NCBI GenBank assembly: GCA_033816765.1
Contig: CM066293.1
Span: forward strand, 2,542,001 to 2,606,000
DNA from: Nothopassalora personata
Taxonomy: Eukaryota; Ascomycota; Dothideomycetes; Mycosphaerellales; Mycosphaerellaceae
DNA: 64,000 nucleotides
Direction of reading: 5' to 3'
The notes beneath the pieces are model-generated. The model was not told where the DNA came from and ran no database searches. It was given only the letters and a program-made list of their open reading frames with translations. A program made the translations under genes and the position numbers. Positions 9,440-19,655 of this stretch are shown piece by piece; within the stretch, counting starts at the first letter, position 1, and every line of letters starts with the position of its first letter.

Positions 9440-12400
9440 GTTCTTTTCTAGTTCCTAGGTATTTTCTAATTCGTCGTATCCTTTCTATTTAATAAGGTAT
9501 CGCTAACCTTTCTTATCTAGGATTTTTTTAACTTCGAATTCGTTTTCTGCTTCCGGCTCGAAATAGAAGCTTTCCTAGTAAGGTGTTTCGGCGTCCGCGG
9601 GTTCTAACTTAGACATGTAGAAGACTAGGTAGATTTTTACGTCGGGTAGTAATCGTAGGCGGTAGTTAACTAGCCCTATAACTTTATCGATAAAAAATAG
9701 TCCGACCTTAACGTGATCTAGTTTCTTAGTCTATCTTCTTATTCTTAAGTTTTTTGTAAGGAGATAGACCTTATCCCCCTCTTTTAGTAGAGGTGCTATT
9801 TTTCTCGTATCCTACCGTTATCGAGACAGTTTATGTTATGTATCTTCGATCGCCTTGCGTGTTTCTTTATACACTTCCTTAAGAGTGTCCGTCGTTACGA
9901 TTGCTCTTTCGGCTTGTAGGTAGGATCTAGGTGTTCCGAATAGGTTAGGATCTTTACTAAAGTTCGTATAGAATAGTGTCGTTAAAGTTGTCTCCGATTT
10001 GTAGTTATTTAGTGCAATCTACGCTATTAGTAGTAATGAAACCTAGTTATCTTATACATAATTAATGTAGTATCGTAGGTATTGTTCTAGCGTTTAATTC
10101 ATCCTTTTGGTTTATCCGTCTATTTCCGGATAATATGCTATTAATAGCTTATGTTTAATTCCGATCGTCCCTATAAGCGTCTTCTAGTAGTTCGATGTAA
10201 ATAACTTGTCTCTATCCGTTATGAACGCTTAAGGAAATCCGTAGTATCGGATAAGTCTATCTAGTACGAGGTATCTGAGCTACTCTACATTATACGTCTC
10301 TAATGTAGGAATAAAGTGTACGTATTTCGTAAGTCTATTAACTATAACTAGTATTATGTCGTATAGTTATTTCGTAACTTAATCTTTTAACGGTAGGAGT
10401 TTCGTAATAAAGTCTATTGTGACTTCGTCCTATAGTTTTATCGGTAGTGTCCTAAACTGTAGGTAACCGTATTTTACATGTCTCGCAGCCTTGTTTCGTT
10501 AGTAGTATACGCATTGCTTAATGTAGCGTAGCACCTTTTATCTTATCTATAGGAATGAGAAGCTACGTTATATTAGGTCTATTGTCTTTAAAGTTCTAGG
10601 GTGTCTATAAGTTAGTCCGTCGTAATATTATCATATACATTCTTCTTCTCGATCTTTTAGTACTTAGTATTTTCCTTACGATATAGGGAATTGTTCGTCC
10701 CTATCGCCTAATATCCGTACGATGTTATTAAATTCTCTTACGTTAGCACTAAGACTTCCGTCGGGGTTTATCTTTAGTACTTTATGCTACACTAGTTCTT
10801 TTCCTTCTATATAGTCGCTTCTTCGGCTTAGCGCGTTAGCGCGGCTATTCTCTCGTCCTAGAGTATATTTAATTTCGAACTTATACTATCCTAGCAGCTC
10901 CGACTAGCGGGCTTGCCTTCGGGTAAGTTCTTTTGTCGTCGTGAAGTACATAAGATTCTTATAGTTAGAAAGAATCGTTAACTTCGGTAGGCCCTCGATA
11001 TATACTCTCTAATGTTGTATAGCGGTAACAATGGCTAGAAGCTCTTTATTATAGATGTCGTAGTTCTATTCCGCTATAGTTATTTTCCGGGAGTAATAGT
11101 CTACTAGGTGTCTCTATACGTCGTATGTCTATGTTAGACACGCGCCTATTGCTATATTAGACGTATCGGTCTCGATGTAGACTTCCTTACTACTATCGAA
11201 TAGTCGAAGCGTAGGGGCTAAAGCGCATTGTTCCTTAAGTTTCTTAAATGCTTCAATCTGTTCCTTTCCCTATTTCTAAGTAACGTCTTTCCTCGTAAGC
11301 ATCGTTATTAGTACTACTGTCTTTACGTAATCCTTAATGAATTTCCGGTTGTAGTTCGCTAGTCTAAGGAATGATTGTACGTCCTTAACTATTTTCGGTT
11401 CTAGCTATTCTCTAATTAACTGTGTCTTTATAGGGTCGATCGTTATCCCTATAGTACTAATAATAAAGCCTAAGAATTTAACTTCTTTCTTATAAAATTC
11501 GCATTTCTCGGGTACTGTCTTGAATCCTAAACGTGTAAGTCGTTCGAAGACGTCCTAGACTTGTCTTATATACTCCTATAGGGATCCTTTCGTGTAGACT
11601 AGTATATCGTCTATGTAGGCGATAACGCATACGTCGAGTAGGTCTCTAAGTGTTTCGTTAACAAGGTCCTAATAGGATGCGGGTGCATTAGTTAATCCTA
11701 TTAGCATAACTAAGAATTTGTAAAGTCCGTATCTTATTCTAAAAGCGGTTTTCTATTCTTCTCCTTCTACTATTCGTATAGCATAGAAGGCATCTCGTAG
11801 GTTAATCTTCGTATACTAGTCCGATCCGGTTAATCTATCTTATGCTTCTTCGATGTTAGGTAGCGGGTATCGGTTCTTAATCGTAATCTCGTTTAACTTC
11901 CTATAGTCTTATACGAGTCGTAACTTCCCGTTTACTTTTAGAACGAATATGTATAGAGTTCCTACACTTAAGGTAGATCTTCTTATCTATCCTTTAGCTA
12001 GCTTCTCCTTTAGCTATTCTCGTAGGGTCTATAGCTCTTTCTTAGACATTTAATATAGGGGTCCCTATAGAGGCTCTTTCCCTAGCTAAATGTTAATCTT
12101 ATAATCCTATAGGCGGTACTTAGGTAAGGCGGTTCTACCTTTCTCCTCTTTAAAGAGTCGCGACTACTTACGATACTCCTTAGGAATACTTAACTCTAAG
12201 ATGTTAGTATTCTTTAATAGTGCGTTACTTCTATTACTTCTAGTAACTTCGTAACCCGGCGGCCCTACGCTAGTATCTATCCCGGTCGAAGGTAGTTCTT
12301 CTATCCTTCTATTCGGCGTAAGCTTAAATGCATTAAGCTGTTTCCTTACCTTATCTACTATCGTCCGCTATCGATGCGTAGGCTAAATGTCGATAAAGTA

Positions 12401-13524
12401 GTTGTATTCCCTAAATGTAAGTACTCCTCTTCTCTAGTCGATTACTAGATTATGCTTTCTTAACTAAGGCATACCTAATACTATGTTATAACTAGCTATA
12501 TTAGTGATATCTAAGGTAATATTCTCGTAGTGCTATTAGATAGCTAGTAGCAATAGTGTCGTCTCCTATTCTACGCTAGGTAACGATAATCCGTTTACCG
12601 CGATTAACTCGTAACTCTATTTCTTCTTTAAGGTAGCGAACCCGTTTCTTCTTATAAAAGACTCGGAGATAAAATTCCCCGCTACTCCTAAGTCGATTAT
12701 GACACTAGTCTTATGTCCGTTAACAATTGCTTATGTCTAGAAAACTATATTTAATGTCGATACGTGAGCCTAAGTATTATATAACTCCCTCCGGTCGCTT
12801 ATTCCTAGGGAGCTAATCCTTTTCCCGAATAGTATATAGTTTGCTATACTTCGTACCTAGAGGCTTCGGCTAGAACCTATAGCCCGTTGCCCTATATCTA
12901 TACTTGTAGTCTATTACGTTCCTAGATCTTCTACGATTCTAAGTAGAGAGCCCGTATATGCTATACTACTGTTCGTAGTTCGTTTAAGACGAAAGTTCCT
13001 ACCGGTATTAGGTATCCGGTATCCGTTATTCGGCTTCCTATAGGTAGTCGTTCGATAACCGCTTTAGCTAAGTTCTTAGTATTATTTATAGTTAGGTAGC
13101 CCTATACTATGCCCCTTATTATATCGAGTGTCTTATCGAATTCGTTAGGGTTTAGGTATCGCTTCCCTAAGAACTTTAGTAGGAATTCTTCGTACCGTCG
13201 TTAGAGGTAGATAATTAACTTATAGAGTTTCTTTAGCGCGTCTACCGTAAATGTGTATACTTCGTTTTCGTCGTCGGTGTCGCTCTCTTCTTCTTCGGAT
13301 GAGTCCTCGCTTAACTCCTCCGGTACGTAATCTTCTTCGATAGTATCTAGTTCGTCTATTTATTGTTCTAGTGCTAGTAACTAGCGTCCGTTCTATTCTA
13401 GATCCTAGTTTTCTTTATTGTCGTTATCGAAGTAAGATTCGTCTATGTCTACTTCTTAGAGCTTGTTTTGTCCGTGTTAAGCTCCTAGGGTTCCTACTAG
13501 TTATCGTAGCTAGTACCCTACGCC
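9440..13524 (-). pseudogene. pol of chromovirus H1 (RIP-inactivated)
   Basis: Read on minus, many Gln/Trp stops interrupt an otherwise recognisable Ty3/Gypsy pol. The 3' end (9440-9560) encodes a chromodomain (ENEFEVKKILDKKG, then YLIKWKGYDELENT with one stop at a Trp). Upstream is an integrase zinc-finger remnant near 10480-10540 (QRNKAARHVKYG). The reverse transcriptase palm lies at about 11590-11740 (VIAYIDDILVY and KFLVMLIGLTNAPAS). RNase H lies between them. A C-terminal chromodomain is the mark of chromoviruses, which target heterochromatin. The region between about 10250 and 10700 is identical to H0 (see findings). Confidence 0.8.
10250..10700. repeat. 451-bp tract identical between H1 and H0
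   Basis: This stretch and 16793-17243 read identically over 451 bp, although the same two elements differ every few bases by transitions on both sides. The H3 counterpart (near 57650-58100) differs from both. It is best explained by gene conversion between H0 and H1 after RIP. Confidence 0.7.
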
Positions 13525-13535
13525 TAACTTAGCGT

Positions 13536-14296
13536 TTGATTGATTATTCCATTAACGTGCTATTTGAGTCAAAGACTATGCAACACGGGTCTCGAGAACG
13601 AGACCAAAATTTGAGAGAAGGAGAAAAGCCCCGTCGTACCCCGGACGTAAAAACTCCTTAAAAGATGCGAGCAACGCTCGCTATTCGAACCGTAAATCGA
13701 ATATATTGCGGCGTAGTACGCGCGTACCCGGTAGTCGTGTCTTGTCGAGAATTGCGGTTTGTCGCCTTGCCCCGGGCGAGACAAGTTTTGCGCCCGTGTC
13801 TCGTTCTTGTTTTAAAAAGCCAAGCCGGCCGTACCCGTACGCACCGAGCAAAATCCCAAGAAACACCCGTTGCCTCTGTTTCAATCCAGTCGCGTTCTCC
13901 GGTCTCGAGTGTAGCTCCTCGGTCGCAGTGGCCTCGCTGTCGTCCCCCCCTCGGCCTCTCTTGGTTCCAGCCGTGCAGTATACGTGGTTTGCGCCCCTAA
14001 ACGCCTCTCTTGGTTCCAGCCGGCAGTTTACGTGGTTTGCCGGGACGACAGGTAGACAGCGCCTTCGTTGTTCGAGCGACGTGTACGCTATGTACGTCGC
14101 TTTCCCTTCTCGCAGTTCCGGAGTTCTTGTTTGTAGATTTTGAGCGTATCTCGTTCGTTCGGTTCGTCCGACCTGTCTTTTCTTGTTTCGAGTCGAGTAG
14201 GCTTGTATTTTTCGAGAGAGAGAGTCTTAGTTTCTCTTCGTCGTAACGAAGATACTTACGTCGTCCGCCGCGTGAAGGCGCTCTCTATAGGACGAC
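13536..14296 (-). mobile_element. SINE-like retroposon, copy B (intact, not RIP-mutated)
   Basis: 761 bp with an 11-bp target duplication taacttagcgt (13525-13535 and 14297-14307) inside decayed H1 sequence. On the minus strand it starts at the ribozyme-like 5' end (14296) and ends with ...ATAATCAATCAA, a short (TCAA)n tail. Normal CpA/TpG content contrasts with the flanks. It is identical in length and, as far as I read it, in sequence to copy C in the opposite orientation. Small open frames on both strands have no recognisable domain, so it is probably non-coding and mobilised in trans by a LINE. Confidence 0.82.
14219..14296 (-). ncRNA. HDV-like self-cleaving ribozyme at the 5' end of copy B
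   Basis: Same sequence as 18882-18959; see that entry for the fold. The 5' end of the ribozyme coincides with the first base of the element after the target duplication. Confidence 0.68.
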
Positions 14297-14307
14297 TAAC
14301 TTAGCGT

Positions 14308-15588
14308 TATAGTAGGTTTAATACGAGTCCTAGTAACAGAATCGCTAGTAAAGGCTTCCGTAACCGTATCGAGATTCCTTCTTAACTTTATAGTTAACTC
14401 CTCGTACTATTATGCTAAACAATCTAATAGTCCTTAATTGTTAGTTATTCGGTAGTAGTGTATGTTATTAAATACAGTATCCTCCTCGTCCTTATAAGGG
14501 GTCTAGGAGAGGCGTCGTAACCCGGTTGCTATCCTTCTCCTCTACTCTCTAGGTATAGTTAAATTGTCGGGGTCTAATACTACTCCTAGATTTGCCTACC
14601 TTTAGTTGCATTATATTAAACTGCTCGCGGCGCACTATATTCTTGCCGCGGCAATCCCGCGCTATGTAACCTTCCTTACTATAGGCATAGTATATAAGTT
14701 TTCCTTTTCCTTTAAAGGGCTTTCCGTAGCCCCTACTCTTATCGATTCTCCGTCCTCGTTAGGTAACGTCTAGTTCCATTAGCTGTAGTCTATAGTAGGG
14801 CTGGCTTTATCGTAAGAATTCTCCCTTCGTAACGTATCCTCCTAAGGGTCTACGATTCGGAGTGTATCCTACTATACCTCCTACTTTAGAGTCGTGTTTC
14901 TTTTCCTAGTGTCGTTCCTAGAGCTAGTTATCGATGTTAATCGACGCCTTTATTAGCTCTTCGAGGTTAGTAATCCGTCCTCTGTGTCTTATTAACTCGT
15001 CCTTAACGGAGTCCTTAAGTCTACGTCGGAACATAGTTATTAACGCCGTCTAGTCCTATCCGGTAATTTGTCCGTATTCTTTGAATTTGGCGGCATACTC
15101 TAAAGTAGACGTCTTCTGGTTTAGGTGTTAAATAATTCGTATAGCCTATTAGACTTCGTTCGAGGTTCTAAAGATTGATTTTATCTTTTCTTTAAAGAGA
15201 GTGTAGCTCCTAAACATTCCGGTAGGGTCTAATCGTCCTATACCTTTAAGGTATTCCTTAAGGTAAGGTTTAATCTAGTTCTACGCACTTCCGCGAAGGT
15301 ACGTAATAGCGAAGATAGTTCTTTTATTAGCATCGACTAGGTTGAACATAAGATACATATCTATCTAATTAATCTAGTCGTCGAACTTAGCCCTATCTCT
15401 ATAGAAGAGGTCTAGCTTAGTAGCCTTAACGTCGTTCTTCCTTAGAGTAGGCTCGTTATCGTTATTAGACTTATCGTCCTTCGTAGTAGTCTATTATAGT
15501 AGCGTACGGCGGATGCTTCCTACTTCGCTAGGGGCGGGTGTTCCCCTACTAGCTGCTTAAGTAGCGCTTATCCTAAGGGCGTTTAAAG
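14308..15588 (-). pseudogene. gag of chromovirus H1 (RIP-inactivated)
   Basis: Minus-strand gag-like frame with stops. A CCHC zinc-knuckle relic lies at about 14640-14700. It reads YYAYSKEGYIARDC, where Tyr replaces two Cys and the His as RIP predicts; the H3 copy keeps EGHIARDC. Upstream is the capsid-type region (14900-15450). The 5' leader abuts LTR3 at 15589. Copy B separates this part from the pol side. Confidence 0.68.
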
Positions 15589-15970
15589 TGTTATGTCTCG
15601 TTCTAGGGCTAGTCTTAAAGGAGAGATAAGTCAAGTCACGTGGCGGTATTCTTTAGAGAGGCTAAAGTAAGCTAAGCGAAGATAAATAATTGGAATAAGA
15701 GTTGTATTCCAATCAGTGAGATAGTAACATAAGTTAAACGCGTCGAAACCATAAGGATTCTTAGCGTTCCTAAATACAAAGGAGACATTGCTAGTCTTAG
15801 TCTTAATTACTCAATCGCTAGTGAGCGAGTGATCTCGAATTACTAAGTCGCTAGTAAGCGAGTAATCTCGAATTACCAAGTCGCTAGTAAGCGAGTAATC
15901 TCGTGCGGCGCACGTGATTTCTGTAGCTAATAGTTAGGCGTGTCGTCGTGGCTCAATCCGGACCGTAACA
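15589..15970 (-). repeat. LTR3, 5' LTR of H1
   Basis: 382 bp, same U3 type and tandem units as LTR1 (15790-15905), ending ccgtaaca. It is followed at 15971 by the second copy of the target duplication ctagg and then the interior of H0. Confidence 0.82.
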
Positions 15971-18868
15971 CTAGGTATTTTCTAATTTGTCGTATCCTTT
16001 CTACTTAATAAGGTATCGCTAACCTTTTTTATCTAGGATTTTTTCGACTTCGAATTCGTTTTCTACTTCTAGCTCGAAATAGAAGCTTTCCTAGTAGGGT
16101 GTTTCGGCGTCTACGGGTTCTAACTTAGAGATATAGAAGACTAGGTAGATTTTAGCGTTAGGTAGTAGTCGTAGGCGGTAGTTAACTAGTCCTATAACTT
16201 TATCGATAGAAAATGGTCCGACCTTAACATAATCTAGTTTCTTAGTCTATCTTCTTATTCTTAAGTCTTTTATAAGGAGATAGACCTTATCCCCCTCTTT
16301 TAGTAGAGGTGCTATTTTTCTCGTATCTTACCGTTATTAAGATAGTTTATATTATATATCTTCGATCGCCTTACGTGTTTCTTAATACACTTCCTTAAGA
16401 GTATCCGTCGTCACGATCGCTCTTTTGGCTTATAGGTAGGATCTAGGTATTCCGAATAGGTTAGGATCTTTCCTAAAGTTTATATAAAATAGTGTCGTTA
16501 AAGTTGTCGTCGTTAAAGTTGTCGTTAAAGTTGTCTCTAATTTATAGTTATTTAGTACAATCTATGCTATTAGTAGTAATAGAACCTAGTTGTCTTGTGC
16601 GTAGTTAACGTAGTGCCGTATATATTGTTCTAGCGTCTAATTTATCCTCTCGGTCTATCCGTCTGTTTCTAGATAATATGCTATTAATAGCTTATGTTTA
16701 ATTCCGATGGTTCCTATAAGCGTTTTCTAGTAATTTGATGTAAATAGTTTATCTCTATCCGTTATAAACGCTTAAGGGAATCTATAGTATTAGATAAGTC
16801 TATCTAGTACGAGGTATCTGAGCTACTCTACATTATACGTCTCTAATGTAGGAATAAAGTGTACGTATTTCGTAAGTCTATTAACTATAACTAGTATTAT
16901 GTCGTATAGTTATTTCGTAACTTAATCTTTTAACGGTAGGAGTTTCGTAATAAAGTCTATTGTGACTTCGTCCTATAGTTTTATCGGTAGTGTCCTAAAC
17001 TGTAGGTAACCGTATTTTACATGTCTCGCAGCCTTGTTTCGTTAGTAGTATACGCATTGCTTAATGTAGCGTAGCACCTTTTATCTTATCTATAGGAATG
17101 AGAAGCTACGTTATATTAGGTCTATTGTCTTTAAAGTTCTAGGGTGTCTATAAGTTAGTCCGTCGTAATATTATCATATACATTCTTCTTCTCGATCTTT
17201 TAGTACTTAGTATTTTCCTTACGATATAGGGAATTGTTCGTCCTTATCGCCTAATATCCGTACGATGTTATTAAATTCTCTTATATTAGTACTAAGACTT
17301 CCGTCCGGGTTTATCTTTAGTATTTTATGTTATACTAGTTCTTTTCCTTCTATATAGTTGCTTCTTCGGCTTAGCGCGTCGGCGCGGCTATTCTCTCGTC
17401 CTAGAGTATATTTAATTTAAAACTTATACTATCCTAGTAGCTCTAACTAGCGGGCTTATCTTCGGGTAAGTTCCTTTATCGTTGTAAAGTACGTAAGATT
17501 CTTATAGTTAGAAAGAATTGTTAACTTTAGTAAGCCCTCGATATATACTCTCTAATGTTATATAGCGGTAATAATAGCTAGAAGCTCTTTATTATAGATA
17601 TCGTTGTTCTATTCCGCTATAGTTATTTTCCGGGAGTAATAGGCTACTAAGTGTCTTTTCCTATCGTGTATCTATATTAGATACGCGCGTATTGCTATAT
17701 TAGACGCGTTAGTCTCGATATAAACTTCCTTACTACTATTAAATAGTCGCAGCGTAGGGGCTAAAGCGTATTATTCTTTAAGTTTCTTAAATGCTTTAAT
17801 CTATTCTTTTCTCTATTTCTAGTTAACGTCTTTCCTCGTAAGTATTATTATTAGTACTACTGTCTTTACGTAGTCCTTAATAAATTTCCGGTTATAGTTT
17901 ACTAGTCTAAGAAATAACTATACGTCCTTAACTGTTTTTAGTTCTAGCTATCCTCTAATTAACTATGTTTTTATAGGATCGATCGTTATCCCCGCGGTAC
18001 TAATAATAAAACCTAAAAATTTAATTTCTTTCTTATAGAATTCGTATTTCTTAGGTGCCGTTTTAAATTATAATTACGTAAGTTGTTTAAAGACGTCCTA
18101 GACTTGTTTTATATGTTTCTATAGGGATCCTTTCGTATAGACTAGTATGTTGTCTATATAAGCGATAACGTATACGTCAAGTAGGTCTCTAAGTGTTTTG
18201 TTAATAAGGTCTTAGTAGGATACCGGTACGTTAGTTAATCCTATTAGTATAACTAAGAATTCGTAAAGTCCGTATCTTATCCTAAAGGCGGGTTTCTATT
18301 CTTCTCCTTCTACTATTTATATAGTATAGAAGGTATCTCGTAGGTTAATCTTCGTATACTAGTCTAATCCGGTTAATCTATCTTATACTTCTTCGATGTT
18401 AGGTAGCGGGTATCGGTTCTTAATCGTAATCTCGTTTAACTTCCTATAGTCTTATACAAGTCGTAAATTCCCGTTTGCTTTTAGAACGAACATGTATAGA
18501 GTTCCTACACTTAAGGTAGATCTTCTTATCTATCCTTTAGCTAGCTTCTCCTTTAGCTATTCTCGTAGGGTCTATAGCTCTTTCTTAGACATTTAATATA
18601 GGGGTCTCTATAGAGGCTCTTTCCCTAGCTAAATGTTTATCTTATAATCCTATAGTTAGTACTTAGGTAAGGCATCCTTACCTCTTTCCTCTTTAAAGAG
18701 TCGCGACTACTTACGATACTCCTTAGGAATACTTAACTCTAAGATATTAGTATCCTTCGATAGTACGTTACTTCTATTACTACTAGTAACTTCGTAACCC
18801 GGCGGCCCTACGCTAGTGTCTATCCCGGTCGAAGGTAGTTCTTCTATCCTTCTATTTAGCGTACGCTA
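15971..18868 (-). pseudogene. pol of chromovirus H0, part 1 (RIP-inactivated)
   Basis: Continues H0 from 7185 across the H1 insertion. The order is the same as in H1: chromodomain end at 15980-16080, integrase (16500-17200), reverse transcriptase with the Y-x-D-D motif region near 18140. It is more heavily mutated than H1, with frequent loss of Cys, Gln and Trp codons. It is interrupted at 18882 by retroposon copy C and resumes at 19656. Confidence 0.72.
16793..17243. repeat. 451-bp tract identical to H1 (10250-10700)
   Basis: Partner of the conversion tract described at 10250-10700. Divergence resumes at once on both sides (for example cccta versus cctta at the right end). Confidence 0.7.
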
Positions 18869-18881
18869 TATCCTATTTAGC

Positions 18882-18959
18882 GTCGTCCTATAGAGAGCGC
18901 CTTCACGCGGCGGACGACGTAAGTATCTTCGTTACGACGAAGAGAAACTAAGACTCTCT
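18882..18959 (+). ncRNA. HDV-like self-cleaving ribozyme at the 5' end of copy C
   Basis: Numbering from 18882, bases 1-7 GTCGTCC pair perfectly with 31-37 GGACGAC (P1, 7 bp). Bases 18-20 GCC pair with 28-30 GGC (P3, 3 bp) around a 7-nt L3, TTCACGC. Bases 11-16 AGAGAG pair with 73-78 CTCTCT (P2). Bases 46-51 CTTCGT pair with 56-61 ACGAAG around the tetraloop TACG (P4). The J4/2 strand carries ACTAAG with C67 in the place of the catalytic cytosine (C75 in genomic HDV). Strand order and the 1-7/31-37 spacing of P1 are those of the nested double pseudoknot. Predicted cleavage is immediately before base 1, which is the exact element boundary. Known analogues sit at the 5' ends of R2, Baggins/RTE and trypanosomatid L1Tc/NARTc elements. 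Confidence 0.72.
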
Positions 18960-19642
18960 CTCTCGAAAAATACAAGCCTACTCGACTCGAAACAAGAAAA
19001 GACAGGTCGGACGAACCGAACGAACGAGATACGCTCAAAATCTACAAACAAGAACTCCGGAACTGCGAGAAGGGAAAGCGACGTACATAGCGTACACGTC
19101 GCTCGAACAACGAAGGCGCTGTCTACCTGTCGTCCCGGCAAACCACGTAAACTGCCGGCTGGAACCAAGAGAGGCGTTTAGGGGCGCAAACCACGTATAC
19201 TGCACGGCTGGAACCAAGAGAGGCCGAGGGGGGGACGACAGCGAGGCCACTGCGACCGAGGAGCTACACTCGAGACCGGAGAACGCGACTGGATTGAAAC
19301 AGAGGCAACGGGTGTTTCTTGGGATTTTGCTCGGTGCGTACGGGTACGGCCGGCTTGGCTTTTTAAAACAAGAACGAGACACGGGCGCAAAACTTGTCTC
19401 GCCCGGGGCAAGGCGACAAACCGCAATTCTCGACAAGACACGACTACCGGGTACGCGCGTACTACGCCGCAATATATTCGATTTACGGTTCGAATAGCGA
19501 GCGTTGCTCGCATCTTTTAAGGAGTTTTTACGTCCGGGGTACGACGGGGCTTTTCTCCTTCTCTCAAATTTTGGTCTCGTTCTCGAGACCCGTGTTGCAT
19601 AGTCTTTGACTCAAATAGCACGTTAATGGAATAATCAATCAA
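18882..19642 (+). mobile_element. SINE-like retroposon, copy C (intact, not RIP-mutated)
   Basis: 761 bp with a 13-bp target duplication tatcctatttagc at 18869-18881 and 19643-19655. On plus it starts GTCGTCCTATAGAGAGCGCC and ends GGAATAATCAATCAA. It has no terminal inverted repeats, no LTR and no coding domain. TSDs of 11, 13 and 13 bp in the three copies, a simple-repeat tail and a fixed 5' start match non-LTR retroposition of full-length RNA. At 761 bp it is long for a SINE, and a non-autonomous LINE derivative is equally possible. It lies 4.6 kb from copy B in inverted orientation; the two TSDs differ, so these are separate insertions. Confidence 0.82.
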
Positions 19643-19655
19643 TATCCTATTTAGC

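Larger units (their letters stand above)
7186..15970 (-). mobile_element. Chromovirus Gypsy element H1, nested in H0
   Basis: Bounded by LTR1 (7186-7567) and LTR3 (15589-15970), both 382 bp with the same U3 type. It is flanked by a 5-bp target duplication ctagg at 7181-7185 and 15971-15975. The target reads ttcctaggtatttt, exactly the sequence found uninterrupted inside related copies (for example near 9449). The order from left is 3' LTR, polypurine-tract complement, accessory ORF, tRNA-like, a second LTR (LTR2) with its own accessory ORF, pol on minus, retroposon copy B, gag, 5' LTR. The internal LTR2 has no partner, so H1 is composite: a second element inserted near its 3' end and the two pol regions later recombined. 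Confidence 0.78.

Noticed and set aside
13569..14246. Several 67-145 codon ORFs on both strands of retroposon copies B and C
   Set aside because: They overlap on both strands, show no domain and occur only because this stretch escaped RIP; the element looks non-coding.
13536..14296. Considered a solo LTR or a MULE/MITE because of long TSDs
   Set aside because: TSDs vary (11-13 bp), there are no terminal inverted repeats, and one end is a simple-repeat tail of variable length.
18882..18959. Considered a hammerhead ribozyme or plain hairpin
   Set aside because: No CUGAUGA/GAAA core; the nested P1/P2/P3/P4 order fits HDV-like instead.
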